A DNA stretch of 64,000 nt from DSUN01 sp035527715 (GTDB lineage Bacteria > Planctomycetota > PUPC01 > DSUN01), in NCBI GenBank assembly GCA_035527715.1, contig DATKZY010000021.1, positions 1 to 64,000 on the forward strand, read 5' to 3'. The notes under the pieces are model-generated. The model was not told the origin of the DNA. It made no database searches and saw only the letters and a list, made by a program, of their open reading frames with translations. The stretch's first letter is position 1. Each line of letters starts with the position of its first letter. The position numbers and the translations under genes are program-made. Positions 1-9,553 of this stretch are shown here, piece after piece.

Positions 1-625
1 GCCGCATCTCCTCGGTGTCGTGGCCAGGATGCGCGACGACGAGATACGTGCCCGGCCCCGCCGCCTCGAGCCGCGCGATGAGGTCATCCGCCCGGTCGTC
101 GTAGCGCCACGGCGACGGCGGCAGACGGTCGTAGCCCCGCCCGCCGTCCAGCAGGCCCTCGCGCTGCATCAGCGCGTCGAGCCGTTCCCTCACGCCCGGC
201 AGCCCGCCGAAGCCCATGTGCTCGTCGAGATACTCGATGTTCAGACCCGCGGCGCGGGCGCGGGCGAGTTGCGCCTCGATCTCCGCCATCACCTCGTCGG
301 CATTCGCTCCGTGCTCGTGTGTGATGTTCGGCGTGCGGTGGAAATGACCGTCGGCGTCCACCAGCGTCGGCACCCGCTCGGGCGGGAGCACGGGGCCCCA
401 CTTCACCTCGTCCCATTCGGCGTTGATCGTCGCGTGGAGGCCGACGCAGATGTCCTTGCGGCCAGCCAGCATCGCCGCCGCCTCGTCGAAGAACGGGCAG
501 CAGGCCATCACGCCCACGTTCAGCGCCAGCCCGGCCTCCACGCACTCCATGATGGCCTGGTTGGCCGTGCGGCACGACCCCGCGTCGTCGGCGCGAGCGA
601 GGAGGCGGGCGCGAACGTCCTGCAT
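1..625 (-). CDS. ChbG/YdjC-family carbohydrate deacetylase, C-terminus cut by window edge
   Basis: The first 208 codons of a minus-strand gene that continues beyond the left edge. The N-terminus carries an A-D-D-A-G segment (residues 12-16) matching the ADDFG start of the ChbG/HpnK/YdjC family (metal-dependent deacetylases of N-acetylated sugars). It is followed by GLHATI with His64, EYLDEHMGF with His136, and VVAHPGHD near residue 200; all fit the metal-site layout of the family. The ATG at 625 shares a base with the TGA of the GH78 gene (TGATG), so the two are probably translated together and this protein may act on a sugar released by that enzyme. Family membership is a motif call; the substrate is unknown and the C-terminal third is missing. 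Confidence 0.8.
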   Translation of the reverse strand, partial: MQDVRARLLARADDAGSCRTANQAIMECVEAGLALNVGVMACCPFFDEAAAMLAGRKDICVGLHATINAEWDEVKWGPVLPPERVPTLVDADGHFHRTPNITHEHGANADEVMAEIEAQLARARAAGLNIEYLDEHMGFGGLPGVRERLDALMQREGLLDGGRGYDRLPPSPWRYDDRADDLIARLEAAGPGTYLVVAHPGHDTEEMR

Positions 626-3363
626 CAGACGACTCCTTCCCCCAGGGTGACCTTCACGCCCTCTGGGCATTCGAATTGGAGACGCAACTTGTCCGCCTCG
701 CGTCGCCACTCGACGCGGAGGGGGCCTTTGGGGTGGGGGTAGACGCCCCTCGCCCACTGGAGCGTGCCGGGCTGTGGGAGGATGCGGACGACGTTGGGAT
801 TCCCCGGCTCGGGGAACTGGATGCCGAGGACCGCTGATGAGAGGAACCAGGTCGGGGCGCTCGACCAGGCGTGGCACAGGCTGTCGGTCTGTGGCCAGTG
901 CTCCCAACAGGTCCAGGCGCCGCGGTCGAGGATGTAGCCCCACGACTGGCGGGTGAAGTCCTCGGCCTCGGCGGCGCGGCCGTGCTTGTAGAGGGCGCCG
1001 AGGGCGTAGAAGGCGAAGTAGGACCCGACGGTTGCGACGGTCTCGCCCTTCGCATTGGTCGCGCGCAGGTTCCGCCCCATCGCGCCGATGAGCCAGTCGA
1101 GCGCGGGCTGCACCTGGTCGCGCTCGGCGATGTCGTAGAGGAGAGCGAGGGCGTTGGCCGTGGGCGATGGGCTGGCGTCGGGCACGGCCGACGGCAGGTG
1201 CTCGACAAATGCCTGTTCGTCCTCGCTCCAGAATCCGTCGCGGATCGCGGCGGCGAGGCGGTCCGCGCGCTCTCGCCAGCGCTGGGCGGCGGCCGCCTCG
1301 CCCACGAGGTCGAGCACGCGGGCGCCGTCGCTGAAGGCGCGCTGAATGAAGCAATTGAGGCCGCAGGTGACGCCGCCGAGCTTCGCGTGCGGGCCGTCCA
1401 CGTAGGGGTTGAGCGACGAGCCGTCGAACAGCTCGCTGCCCTCGGCCTGAAGGGCTTCGAGGCCGGCCAGGAGCCGTTCGAGGCCGGGGAGCATCTCGCG
1501 GAGGAAGGCAAGGTCGCCCGTGCGCGCCCAGTAGTGCCACAGGCACTGGGCGAGGATGGCCGAATAGTCGGGGTGGCGGCCCGGCGGCAGGCCGTGCGGA
1601 CAGGGGCGGATGAGGCCGTTGTCGCCCTGTGACTGGAAGAACAGCTCGATGCAGCGGCGGAAGAGCGCCGTGTCGCCGAAGGCCGCGAGGTTCGAGTAGA
1701 ACTCGACGAAGAAGTCGCCGGTGTAGAGGCCCCGCTCGCGCCAGGGGCAGTCGAGATAGGCGTCCTCCATGCACGCCCGCAGCGTCGGCGGCCCGAGCGC
1801 CCAGATGCGGTTGAGCAGCGGGTCCGAGCACTCGAACGCGCCGATCGGTCTGACGGGATAGCTCGCCCGTTTCAGCGAGACCCCGTGCAGGTCGAAGGCG
1901 CGGAGGTCGCCCTTGACGAGGACCTCCAGGTAGCGGAAGCCGCGCGGGTGAAACGTCTGCCACGTCTGGCGGCCGTCGCGGGCGACATAGCGCTCCATCA
2001 TGTCGACGAAGTAGCGCCAGTGCACGTCGGCCGTGCCGTCGGCCTTGAGGCGTTCGGTGTAAGCGACGTCCACCACCGTCCCTGCCTTCGCCGTGAACTC
2101 GAGCACGGGCCGCCCGAGCACCTCGCCGCCGAAGTCGAAGAGCAGGGCGATGGTGTTCACCCCTGTGGGTGCCACGGGCAAACTTGTTTGCCCGTGCTCT
2201 TCCAGGCGCTCGAAGGTCCTCCACGCCCGCTCGCGGCAGGGGGTCTCGGCCTTCCGATCGCGCGGCCAAGGCTTCCACGGCCTCAGGGCCTCGGGCAGAT
2301 CGCCAGGCTCCGCGATGGGCCAGGCAACGCGGTCGGCCGCCTCGGCCAGCGCGTCCTCCCACATTCCGCCGACGAGGAAGGTGTTGGGCGAGCCAATCTC
2401 CTTCTCGGCGCTCAGTTCCAGCCCCGCCGCGCGCGGCAACGCCAGATAGAAGTCCCACCAGTCGTGCTTTACGGCTTCGACGACGAGCAGCGTGTTCCAG
2501 CCCTTGCGGAGTCGGAGCGGGAAGTCGCGGCGGAGATGGTTGTCGCGGCGACTGGTCGCTTGCACGGGCTCGCCGTTGACCCAATACTTGCCCCACCAGG
2601 CGCCGAACGTGGTCTCCTGGTCGCGCGGCGAGTGGACGAAGGTCATCACGGCCACGCGGGCGTTCGTGTGCAGGCTCTTGCCGCTCGGCGCGATGGCGAG
2701 GAGTGAATGGACTTCCTCGCTGGGGAACTCGCGTGCGGCCCAGGCGCCGAGGCGGCGGGCAGGTCTCACCGTGCCCTCATCGAGGAGCGGGATCGAGCGC
2801 GGCTGCAGCGGCCCCCAGTGGTCGGGGCGAGCGTGCAAGACGGCGTGCGGCCACGCCGAATCGTCGAAGTCCGGCTGCTCCCATCCCATGGGCATCCGCC
2901 GCGCGTCAAGCTGCTCGGCCGGGTTGAGGGCGAACGACGTGTAGTGCGTGTCGCAGCGGTGGCCGGGGGACTCCATCGCCCGCCACGACTCGTCGGTCGC
3001 AATCGTCGCCACGTTGCCCGTGTCGTCGCGGACTTCGCCCCACGCGATCAGCCCGCCGACGCTCGGCTCCGAGTGAAACGTGACCCCGCCCGTGCTGTTG
3101 ACGATGAGCGCGATGGCGTTCCGCCCCTGTCGCAGCGCGGGCGCGAGGTCAATCGTGTCGTATTCAGGCTTCCACGGGAAGAACCGCGCCGGCCCGTGGC
3201 CGAGCACGTGACCGTTCACGACGAGGCGATAGCGTGTGTCGGCGAACACGTTGAGACTGCCGCCCGCCGGCTTCGCTGCCAGCTCGAACGTCGTGCGGAA
3301 CAGCCCCCAGCGGTTCCGCCCTTTCCCCTCTGCGTCCACCCAGATGAACCTTGCGTCCGCCAT
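625..3363 (-). CDS. GH78 alpha-L-rhamnosidase-like protein
   Basis: 912 aa. The N-terminal third is a beta-sandwich-like region (RYRLVVNGHVLGHGPAR) typical of the accessory domains of GH78. The central and C-terminal part reads as an (alpha/alpha)6 barrel. The stretch LDCPWRERGLYTGDFF matches the conserved GH78 DCPQRDERLGWTGD segment, and SCHAWSSAP-like residues occur near the C-terminus (DSLCHAWSSAPTWFLSS). GH78 enzymes hydrolyse terminal alpha-L-rhamnose. No signal peptide is visible, so the protein may act in the cytoplasm on imported oligosaccharides. A 24-nt perfect palindrome (2173-2196) is translated inside the gene. The TGA overlaps the ATG of the downstream deacetylase gene. The exact sugar specificity is an inference. 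Confidence 0.82.
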   Translation of the reverse strand: MADARFIWVDAEGKGRNRWGLFRTTFELAAKPAGGSLNVFADTRYRLVVNGHVLGHGPARFFPWKPEYDTIDLAPALRQGRNAIALIVNSTGGVTFHSEPSVGGLIAWGEVRDDTGNVATIATDESWRAMESPGHRCDTHYTSFALNPAEQLDARRMPMGWEQPDFDDSAWPHAVLHARPDHWGPLQPRSIPLLDEGTVRPARRLGAWAAREFPSEEVHSLLAIAPSGKSLHTNARVAVMTFVHSPRDQETTFGAWWGKYWVNGEPVQATSRRDNHLRRDFPLRLRKGWNTLLVVEAVKHDWWDFYLALPRAAGLELSAEKEIGSPNTFLVGGMWEDALAEAADRVAWPIAEPGDLPEALRPWKPWPRDRKAETPCRERAWRTFERLEEHGQTSLPVAPTGVNTIALLFDFGGEVLGRPVLEFTAKAGTVVDVAYTERLKADGTADVHWRYFVDMMERYVARDGRQTWQTFHPRGFRYLEVLVKGDLRAFDLHGVSLKRASYPVRPIGAFECSDPLLNRIWALGPPTLRACMEDAYLDCPWRERGLYTGDFFVEFYSNLAAFGDTALFRRCIELFFQSQGDNGLIRPCPHGLPPGRHPDYSAILAQCLWHYWARTGDLAFLREMLPGLERLLAGLEALQAEGSELFDGSSLNPYVDGPHAKLGGVTCGLNCFIQRAFSDGARVLDLVGEAAAAQRWRERADRLAAAIRDGFWSEDEQAFVEHLPSAVPDASPSPTANALALLYDIAERDQVQPALDWLIGAMGRNLRATNAKGETVATVGSYFAFYALGALYKHGRAAEAEDFTRQSWGYILDRGAWTCWEHWPQTDSLCHAWSSAPTWFLSSAVLGIQFPEPGNPNVVRILPQPGTLQWARGVYPHPKGPLRVEWRREADKLRLQFECPEGVKVTLGEGVV
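2173..2196. repeat. In-frame palindrome inside the GH78 gene
   Basis: Two perfect 11-nt arms (CACGGGCAAAC and its complement) separated by TT, within coding sequence and read through as part of the peptide EEHGQTSLPVAPTG. It looks like a small palindromic element tolerated in frame. Confidence 0.7.
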
Positions 3364-3485
3364 TCGTGCGCTCTCCTGTGGGTCCTTCCAACGAGTTGCG
3401 CGGCAATCCTACACTGGCGCGTGGGCGTAGTCAAGGGGACGATGTTCCTGGAGTACGCCCCCAATCCTGGCGCCGCCGCTCCGCA

Positions 3486-3673
3486 GCCCCTACGGGGCGT
3501 ACTATGACAGCCCAGGGCAACGCCCTGGGGATTGGCGGAACCTGTGTGCAGCCCTGAAGGGGCGTACTATGGCCGGGCCGGTAGTACGCCCCTTCAGGGC
3601 TGAACGAACACCGAACACCGTTTCCCAGGGCGTTGCCCTGGGCTGTCATAGTACGCTCCTTCGGAGCTGGACA
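3486..3673. repeat. Composite nested-palindrome element, copy 1
   Basis: Fills most of the 3364-3825 gap between the divergent GH78 and secretin-like genes. It is built from mirrored modules: GGGGCGTACTATGACAGC, then CCCAGGGCAACGCCCTGGG, then AGCCCTGAAGGGGCGTACTA, followed by the complements of the same modules ending in CATAGTACGCTCCTTCGGAG. The same order recurs at 41163-41383, where it is translated. Short open frames here are by-products of the repeat. No clear promoter was seen in the rest of the gap. Confidence 0.8.
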
Positions 3674-3825
3674 GGCCAAGGCCAGGCACCAGAACTGGGG
3701 GCAGTACTCAATGTTTCTGTTGAAATGGGCTGATCGGCGGGGTAGAATGAGCGCGGCTTTCGCCCCTCACCCGCCGGGCGCCCGCCCGGGGAGCGAAGGC
3801 CAACACCCGCCACGGAGGGCCGCCG

Positions 3826-5073
3826 ATGGGAACCCCCGAATCCCGTTGGGCACTGGGTCCGCTCCACTCCCTTCTCCTCGCCTGCGTCGTGATGCTTGCC
3901 GCGCCCTGCCGGCCGGCCGCTCCGCCGCCGCAGGAGCCGGCGAGGCCTCGGCCCAAGGCCGCGATGCCGGCCTGGGAGCGCGATCTGCGCGAGAAGCTGA
4001 AGACGCCCGTGACCGTGGAGTTCCGCGAGACCGGCCTCGCCGAGGCGTGCGAGACGCTCGGCAAGCTCGCCGGCGTCAAGATCTACATGGACCCCGCTCT
4101 CGCGGCGCAGGGCATGCCAATCACCCTGCCCAAGTGCACGATGACGGCGGAAAGCGTTCTCAAGTGGATCGCCCGCTTCGCGCGTGGGCGCTACGTCTTC
4201 AGGGATTGGGTTGTCTTGATCGTGCGTCTGCCCCCGCCCGGCAAGCTCCAGACCTGCTACTACGACATCAGCGATCTGCTGCGTCCGCTGTCCTCGCCGC
4301 AGGGCAAGGAACGAGAGGAGAGCATTGACGAGGCCGCGGGCCAAGGCTGGTGCCGCTACATTCGCGCGGTCATCGCGCCGGGGACATGGGATGAGGTCGC
4401 CGCATCAGAAGTCACATGCCAAATCTTCTTTCGGAACGGTCGCCTCGTCGTCGTGAACCTAGAGGCCGTGCAGAAAGAGGTCGCCGCTCTCCTTGATGCG
4501 CTACGCAAGATGCGGGACCGCCAGGTCCATTTCAATGCGCGGTTTGTCGCGATTGACCGGGTCTCACTCGACGCGCTCAAGCTCAACCTGAAGTGGCAGG
4601 GATCGGGGGGCAGTTCCGCATCCTACGCGCATCTGTCACAGGATGAACTCACAGCTCTACTCGAGGCCGTCGTCAAGAAGCGCAAAGGCACTGTGATCTC
4701 CGCCCCGCGCGCGACGTGTTACAACACGCAGCGGGCCAACTTCCAGGTCCTGACGAACTACAGCTACATTCGCCGTTTCGCAGAGGACGGGACCGAGATC
4801 GGCAACGAGGCAGAGGGCCTTGTCTTCGACGTGCAACCCTTCGTCAGCCCTGACCAGAAGCACATCAGCCTTGTCGTCGAAGGCCAGCTTCGTATGCGCC
4901 ACGCCGCGCCCGTCTTGCTGCGGCTCGACGGCGTGCTGACCCTCCCGGACGCTGGCAGTGTGCTCTTCGCCTTCTCCCCGGCCGCCCCCGAACGCCACGG
5001 GTCCAAGGACAAGACCGCGCTCGCGGTCGTTCTGACCCCCGAGATCGTGCGCGACTTTTCCTTCGAGGAGTAG
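3826..5073 (+). CDS. Secretin-like exported protein
   Basis: 415 aa with an N-terminal hydrophobic stretch (LHSLLLACVVMLAAP), consistent with a signal peptide. Residues about 60-130 (VTVEFRETGLAEACETLGKL) resemble the small N-domain of secretin/TonB type. The C-terminal half has secretin-type features: KGTVISAPRATCYNTQRANF, then EGLVFDVQPFVSPDQKHISL, then a LPDAGSVLFAFSPA segment where secretins have their PDGGTVLLGG motif. The protein is shorter than a typical outer-membrane secretin (500-750 aa), and no type II or IV pilus partner genes are nearby, so it may be a solitary or non-channel member. The ATG follows a GGAGG ribosome site. It is divergent from the GH78 gene. Confidence 0.6.
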   Translation: MGTPESRWALGPLHSLLLACVVMLAAPCRPAAPPPQEPARPRPKAAMPAWERDLREKLKTPVTVEFRETGLAEACETLGKLAGVKIYMDPALAAQGMPITLPKCTMTAESVLKWIARFARGRYVFRDWVVLIVRLPPPGKLQTCYYDISDLLRPLSSPQGKEREESIDEAAGQGWCRYIRAVIAPGTWDEVAASEVTCQIFFRNGRLVVVNLEAVQKEVAALLDALRKMRDRQVHFNARFVAIDRVSLDALKLNLKWQGSGGSSASYAHLSQDELTALLEAVVKKRKGTVISAPRATCYNTQRANFQVLTNYSYIRRFAEDGTEIGNEAEGLVFDVQPFVSPDQKHISLVVEGQLRMRHAAPVLLRLDGVLTLPDAGSVLFAFSPAAPERHGSKDKTALAVVLTPEIVRDFSFEE

Positions 5074-5116
5074 TGGGGCGCGCCCTCCCCATGTTCGAGC
5101 ACGCTCGGGAGGGCGC

Positions 5117-8100
5117 TCACTCCCCGAACGCGAACGGGCACGAGCGGGTGGGGTCGGAGAACATCAGGCTGGCGGGCCAGTTGACCTTGTAGTCCTGCTC
5201 GTTGCCCCAGGCGTTGATGCAGGAGATGGCGACGCCGACGCGGAGCACCTCGCCGGGCGCGCCCGTCGTGGGCAGGATGTCGGCGCCCTTCCGCCCGGCG
5301 ATGCCGCCGACGAGGCGCACTTCGATGAACGGGATCTTCGCCATCACGGCGTAGCCCGGCTTGCCGCGGAACGACACGCCCGTGACGGCGCCGAGGTGCC
5401 GCCCGAGGGGATGAGCCGCCAGGTCGTCGAGCTTCGCGGCCCAGATGTTTTCGCGCGGCAGCGGGTAGTCGGCCGACCAGGCCTTCCCCTCGCGGTTGTG
5501 GTGGCGGTGCTTGAACATCGCGGGCGAGCCGTTGGTGGTCATCCCGAGCGTGAACTGTTCCTCCTCGAGCCAGAGCTCGACGCAGTCGTACATCCAGAGC
5601 GCGTTGCCCTTCGGGTCGTCGAAGTGCATCGAGTCGTCGGCGACGAGGAAGATGGCGTAGAGGCTTGCGCCGTCGTGGGCGATGGCCCCGATGGCCGTGC
5701 CCGCACGAAAGGTCTGCCACAGGTCGTCGGGCACGGAGCGGCGGAACCCAGGTGTAGGCAGCATCACGATCTGCGGCACAACGCCCGCCTTCTCCCAGGG
5801 CGCCCAGTCGCCACTGACTTTCAGCTCGGGCACCTTGGGGATTGTGAGAAGCCGCTCGACGGGCTTGCCCTGCGTCCTGTCGGGGAGCGGTGGCGTGCCC
5901 CCCTTGGCCTCGGAGCCGTTCCATGTGAAACGGGTGACCGTGCGCTCGACCGTGTCGGCGCCCTCGACGCGGCAGCGGGCGAAGCGGCCAATCGCGTCGT
6001 CCTCCACGTAGGCGCCCGGCTTGCCGTCGGGACGCATGTAGGCGTGGACGCCGTAACGGAGGTCCACGAAGCCGATGCCGTAGTTGCACGGCCAGGCCCA
6101 GTTGCCCGTGGCGAGGCGCAGCCCGTCGGCGGTGAAGAGGTCAATCTGCCCCCCAAAACTCTTGGCCGCCATCACCCAGGCGTTCCTGCCGTCGTTGACG
6201 GCGCTGATCGACATGTAGTTGCCGCCCGAGCTGAGGGCGAACCAGAGGGGCGAGCCGTCGGGCGCGCTGCGGCCGACGCCTGCGCCGTCGGCGCCCCAGC
6301 CGGGCACCATCTTGTTATAGAGGTCGGTCACCGCGAGGTAGTAGATATCGCCCGTCACGCGGTCGGCGGCGATGGCCTCGATGCACTTCATCTTGCGGGG
6401 CGAGGGGTCCTCCTTCGGGCCGAGGACGACGGGGTGCTCGAAGTCGAAGGCGGGGTTGCCCTGGCCGTCGAGGCCCTTGAAGGGGATCCGCTTGAACTGG
6501 AGGCCGTAGTGCCCGCCGGCGATGAGGTCGCCGCCCTTGGTGAAGGCCACGGTGGCATAGGCCCAACCGTCGAGCACCTTGTGGCGGTTGTCGTAGTCGA
6601 GGGCGGTTCGGGGCTTCAGCGGGTCGCTCACGTCGAGCAGCAGGAGGCGGCCCGTGCCGGCGAGGTTGGAGTAGAAGATGAAGGGCCGCCCGCCGAGCAC
6701 GACCGCCCCGTGGGGCGAGCCGGGCGAGAGGCTTCGCGGCTTCTTCTCGCCCTCGACCGTCACGCTGCCGCGGGGGCTTTCGACCAGCCACTCCCAGGCG
6801 CCCGACTTCGGGTCCACGCGGAAGATGCCCGGCCAGCAGTACACGTGTTCGGGCTTCGTCGGGTGGACGACTGCGGTGTCCATGAAGTTGCTCAGCGCCT
6901 CGAAGGCCACCTTGCCGCTCTCGGGCCAGAGGCAGCGGAGGCGGGCGTGCTCGCAGAGGAGGAGGCGTCCGTCGGGCGTGATCGCCGCGTCGCGCGGGTC
7001 GCTGAAGAGGTCGGGCGCCACGGGCGTCCACTCCCCCTTCGGCCGCTCCTTGCCGAGGACGCGGAGCACTTTGCCATTCGCGGCATCGAGCCAGGCGACC
7101 TTGGCCGCCTTGCGGTCAATGACGGCGAGGCGTCCCGCTCCTGCCGCGAGGTACTGCGGCGTATCGAGGCCCGTCGCATAGCGCTTGTCCACCGTGCCGT
7201 CGGGCTTGAGGGAGACGACCTCCTTGCCCGCGATGGCCCAGAGGACGCCTTTCTCGTCGCTCGCCACGTCGCCCGCGCCGGGGAGTGGCCAGTCGCTCTT
7301 CTTCTGGCCCGTAGCGAGGTCGAACGCGCGGACGAGATTCAGATCGGCGATGCCGACGAAAGCTGTCGGCCCGATGACAGCGACGCCGGCGACGCCGCCC
7401 GGTGCCTTCTCGCCCGCGGCGAAGATGGGATAGCTGTCGGCGCCGTTGGCCATCTTCGCCCGCTCGCACGAGGCCGTGAGGCGGATGAGCTTCGTCCCCT
7501 CGCCCTTGCCCACCGCGCCGATGAAGCCGTCCTCTTCTATTGTGGGCGGGGCCTCCGTGCCCCGCGTCTTCTCCCTTTCCCCTTCGCGGGGGACAGAGCC
7601 CCCGCCCACAAGGGCCAGGCCCCCGGTGAAATCCTTCTCGGCGAAGTTCGCGGCGAAGACCGGCTGGCCGGACGATGAGTAGCGCCGTAGCGGATAGCCC
7701 GCCTCGTCGTAGATTGTGGTGATCACGAAGCCGCCGTCGGGCAGGGCCACCACGCGGTCGGCGTTGTCGCAGTTGTACGCCCCCATCGCGGCTCCATTGT
7801 CGCCCATCGCCCCATCGTCCACGATCCGCACGTCGTGGCTCACGCTCCGCACCTCGTACTCGCCGGCGGGCGCGGGCTGCCCGAGGTCATCCAGCCCATC
7901 CCAGTACAGGTCGGTCACGCCGACTGCATCGGCCAGCAGCGTCCGCACGAGCGAGCCATCGGCCCGATAGACGCCGGCGCTCCGCCGCGGGCCTTCACCC
8001 TTCAGCGTAGCGATCTTGCGCCACCCCGCTGTAAGTCGTGGATCAGGGTAGTCGAATGCTCCGGGGCTCGTCCTATGCAGGTCGTGGGTGCGGAACGCCT

Positions 8101-9076
8101 TGCCGTCACGGTCGCGCGCTGGCCAGTCGGTGATCTGAAGACCAACGTGCATCCCCGGCAGCCCGCCGCTCCAGGCCACGGTGGGGTCAATGTGCAGGTC
8201 ACCCGAGGTCGCGTCAACGAAGCTGGGTGCCATATGAATGCTGTTGCGGTCGTTTCCCGACGCTGTGTGCCACTCATAGGGATTAGCGATAACGGGTACG
8301 GCGCCCCACGGCCCCGTTGTGCTGCTGATGACGTTCAGGTCGCTCTCCCAGCCACATACGGGGCCCTCATTGGGGAAGAAGCGGGCTGACGCGGAGACTC
8401 CATCGGCAACGAAGTTCGTATTGTTTGCCGTAAAGATCGAGTTGCGCAGGCAACCATCCCCACAGGCGAGCAGAAGTAGCCCGGCAGTGGCAGAACCGAC
8501 AACCGTGACATGCTCGATGAGCGCATCCTTAGCCCCACGAAGCGCCACGCCGATGCCACAGCGCCAGAAGACGCAGCTACGCACGGTTAGGCCCTCGCCG
8601 CCCTCCGCTGCAAGGCTGAGCGAGAGGCTGTCGAACGTGCAGCGCTCGACCAGCGCGTGGAGGCATTTCTCCACCCTAAGCCCCTGCCCGCCGCCACGGA
8701 ACGTGAGGCCCGAGACCACCACCCATCGCAGCCGGTAGAGGTATAGCGCCGGCTCCATCGGGTTGGCCGGCTCGAGGACGACAGGCCCGGGTTTGTCGCC
8801 CGTGAGCTTGCCGCTTTCGTCGCCCGTGATGGCCATCGGCGTGCCGTCGGCGGCGAAGCGCTCGGCCAGGAGCGCGGCGCAGCGATAGGTGCCCGGGCCG
8901 ATGACGATGGAATCGCCGTGGTTCACCGCCTGCACGGCTCGCAGCACCGAGGCGAACGCGGTCTTCGGCGTCTTGCCGTCGGCCTGGTCGTTGCCGGTCT
9001 GGCGGACGAACCAGGTGTCGGCGAGGGCCGAGGAGGCGGACAGAAGGACGATAGTGCATCGCAGTGCGGTTCTCAT
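5117..9076 (-). CDS. Exported beta-helix / FlgD-like / propeller / CBM9-like protein
   Basis: 1319 aa from the ATG at 9076, which is preceded by GAGGA and begins a clear signal peptide (MRTALRCTIVLLSASSALA). The frame is open further upstream, but that part translates intergenic repeats. Residues about 20-300 form a right-handed beta-helix region (DTWFVRQTGNDQADG..TAFASVLRAVQAV). It is followed by a FlgD-like Ig segment (YRADGSLVRTLLADAVG..LYWDGLDDLGQPAPAGEYEV), a long propeller-like region and a C-terminal CBM9-like sandwich (about 1110-1319, with DCVELWLEEEQF). It probably acts outside the cytoplasm on polysaccharide. Two inverted copies of the 25-nt palindromic element are translated at 7542-7610. 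It shares architecture with the genes at 9968-13882, 16068-19904 and 21740-26428. Confidence 0.75.
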   Translation of the reverse strand: MRTALRCTIVLLSASSALADTWFVRQTGNDQADGKTPKTAFASVLRAVQAVNHGDSIVIGPGTYRCAALLAERFAADGTPMAITGDESGKLTGDKPGPVVLEPANPMEPALYLYRLRWVVVSGLTFRGGGQGLRVEKCLHALVERCTFDSLSLSLAAEGGEGLTVRSCVFWRCGIGVALRGAKDALIEHVTVVGSATAGLLLLACGDGCLRNSIFTANNTNFVADGVSASARFFPNEGPVCGWESDLNVISSTTGPWGAVPVIANPYEWHTASGNDRNSIHMAPSFVDATSGDLHIDPTVAWSGGLPGMHVGLQITDWPARDRDGKAFRTHDLHRTSPGAFDYPDPRLTAGWRKIATLKGEGPRRSAGVYRADGSLVRTLLADAVGVTDLYWDGLDDLGQPAPAGEYEVRSVSHDVRIVDDGAMGDNGAAMGAYNCDNADRVVALPDGGFVITTIYDEAGYPLRRYSSSGQPVFAANFAEKDFTGGLALVGGGSVPREGEREKTRGTEAPPTIEEDGFIGAVGKGEGTKLIRLTASCERAKMANGADSYPIFAAGEKAPGGVAGVAVIGPTAFVGIADLNLVRAFDLATGQKKSDWPLPGAGDVASDEKGVLWAIAGKEVVSLKPDGTVDKRYATGLDTPQYLAAGAGRLAVIDRKAAKVAWLDAANGKVLRVLGKERPKGEWTPVAPDLFSDPRDAAITPDGRLLLCEHARLRCLWPESGKVAFEALSNFMDTAVVHPTKPEHVYCWPGIFRVDPKSGAWEWLVESPRGSVTVEGEKKPRSLSPGSPHGAVVLGGRPFIFYSNLAGTGRLLLLDVSDPLKPRTALDYDNRHKVLDGWAYATVAFTKGGDLIAGGHYGLQFKRIPFKGLDGQGNPAFDFEHPVVLGPKEDPSPRKMKCIEAIAADRVTGDIYYLAVTDLYNKMVPGWGADGAGVGRSAPDGSPLWFALSSGGNYMSISAVNDGRNAWVMAAKSFGGQIDLFTADGLRLATGNWAWPCNYGIGFVDLRYGVHAYMRPDGKPGAYVEDDAIGRFARCRVEGADTVERTVTRFTWNGSEAKGGTPPLPDRTQGKPVERLLTIPKVPELKVSGDWAPWEKAGVVPQIVMLPTPGFRRSVPDDLWQTFRAGTAIGAIAHDGASLYAIFLVADDSMHFDDPKGNALWMYDCVELWLEEEQFTLGMTTNGSPAMFKHRHHNREGKAWSADYPLPRENIWAAKLDDLAAHPLGRHLGAVTGVSFRGKPGYAVMAKIPFIEVRLVGGIAGRKGADILPTTGAPGEVLRVGVAISCINAWGNEQDYKVNWPASLMFSDPTRSCPFAFGE
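7542..7610. repeat. Two inverted copies of the 25-nt in-frame palindromic element
   Basis: Copies at 7542-7566 and 7586-7610. Each is a GTGGGCGGGG-type arm with a 7-bp GC stem and a 6-nt loop. They are translated in the minus-strand gene as TRGTEAPPT and VGGGSVPRE, separated by GEREK. Confidence 0.85.
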
Positions 9077-9118
9077 GTGGGCGGTCCTCACGTAAGGCGG
9101 CCCGAGGCCGCGACTGGA

Positions 9119-9185
9119 GGGGATGATTGGATGGCTGGATGAATGGATGATTGCCTGACACCCATCCACCCATCCATTCATCCCC
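9119..9185. repeat. 67-nt GGATG word-repeat hairpin, copy 1
   Basis: Left arm of degenerate GGATGAATGGATG words, short loop GCCTGACAC, right arm of CCATCCACCCATCC words. Its reverse complement is almost the same as 59398-59464, so it is a dispersed element. It lies 43 bp upstream of the beta-helix gene start. Confidence 0.85.
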
Positions 9186-9465
9186 GCCGAACCGCGCGCG
9201 AGGCGCACGGGGCACTGGCGAAGTGACCAGAGGCGGGCCGACGCATGGTAGCCGACCGGGCGGGGGCCGTCAAGCCCGGCGCGCGGCGATTGGGGCCAAA
9301 GCGTATGTAAGCGGACATTTGGCAGTACAGAAAGATTTTCTTGCGTCGAGCACTCCAGGCCGAAGTGTTGTAATCCCAACCTCCTGCGACCCAGCCCGTC
9401 GCCATAAGCCCCGGAGCTACTGGCGAGTCGTCGGACGCGATGCGTAGATCAGGGTGGAGGGGAAG

Positions 9466-9553
9466 AAGGGACGAGAGGGACCACAGGGACCCAAGGGACC
9501 GATACCCGGGCAGCCTTGTGTCCCTTTTGTCCCTTAGGTCCCTGTGGTCCCTT
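9466..9553. repeat. GGGACC word-repeat hairpin
   Basis: Left arm of GGGACCACAGGGACCCAAGG words and right arm of complementary TGTCCCTT/GGTCCCTGTGG words around a short centre. It sits in the 9077-9967 gap, which otherwise holds only degenerate palindromes (for example CCGGGTT-GGAAG-AAACCCGG near 9710) and no supported gene. Confidence 0.75.

Noticed and set aside
84..575. A 163-codon minus-strand frame at the left edge
   Set aside because: It is out of frame with the deacetylase gene, whose own frame stays open to the window edge and carries the family motifs.
3431..3679. Small genes in the palindromic element
   Set aside because: Open frames on both strands coincide with the mirrored repeat modules and have no start signals.
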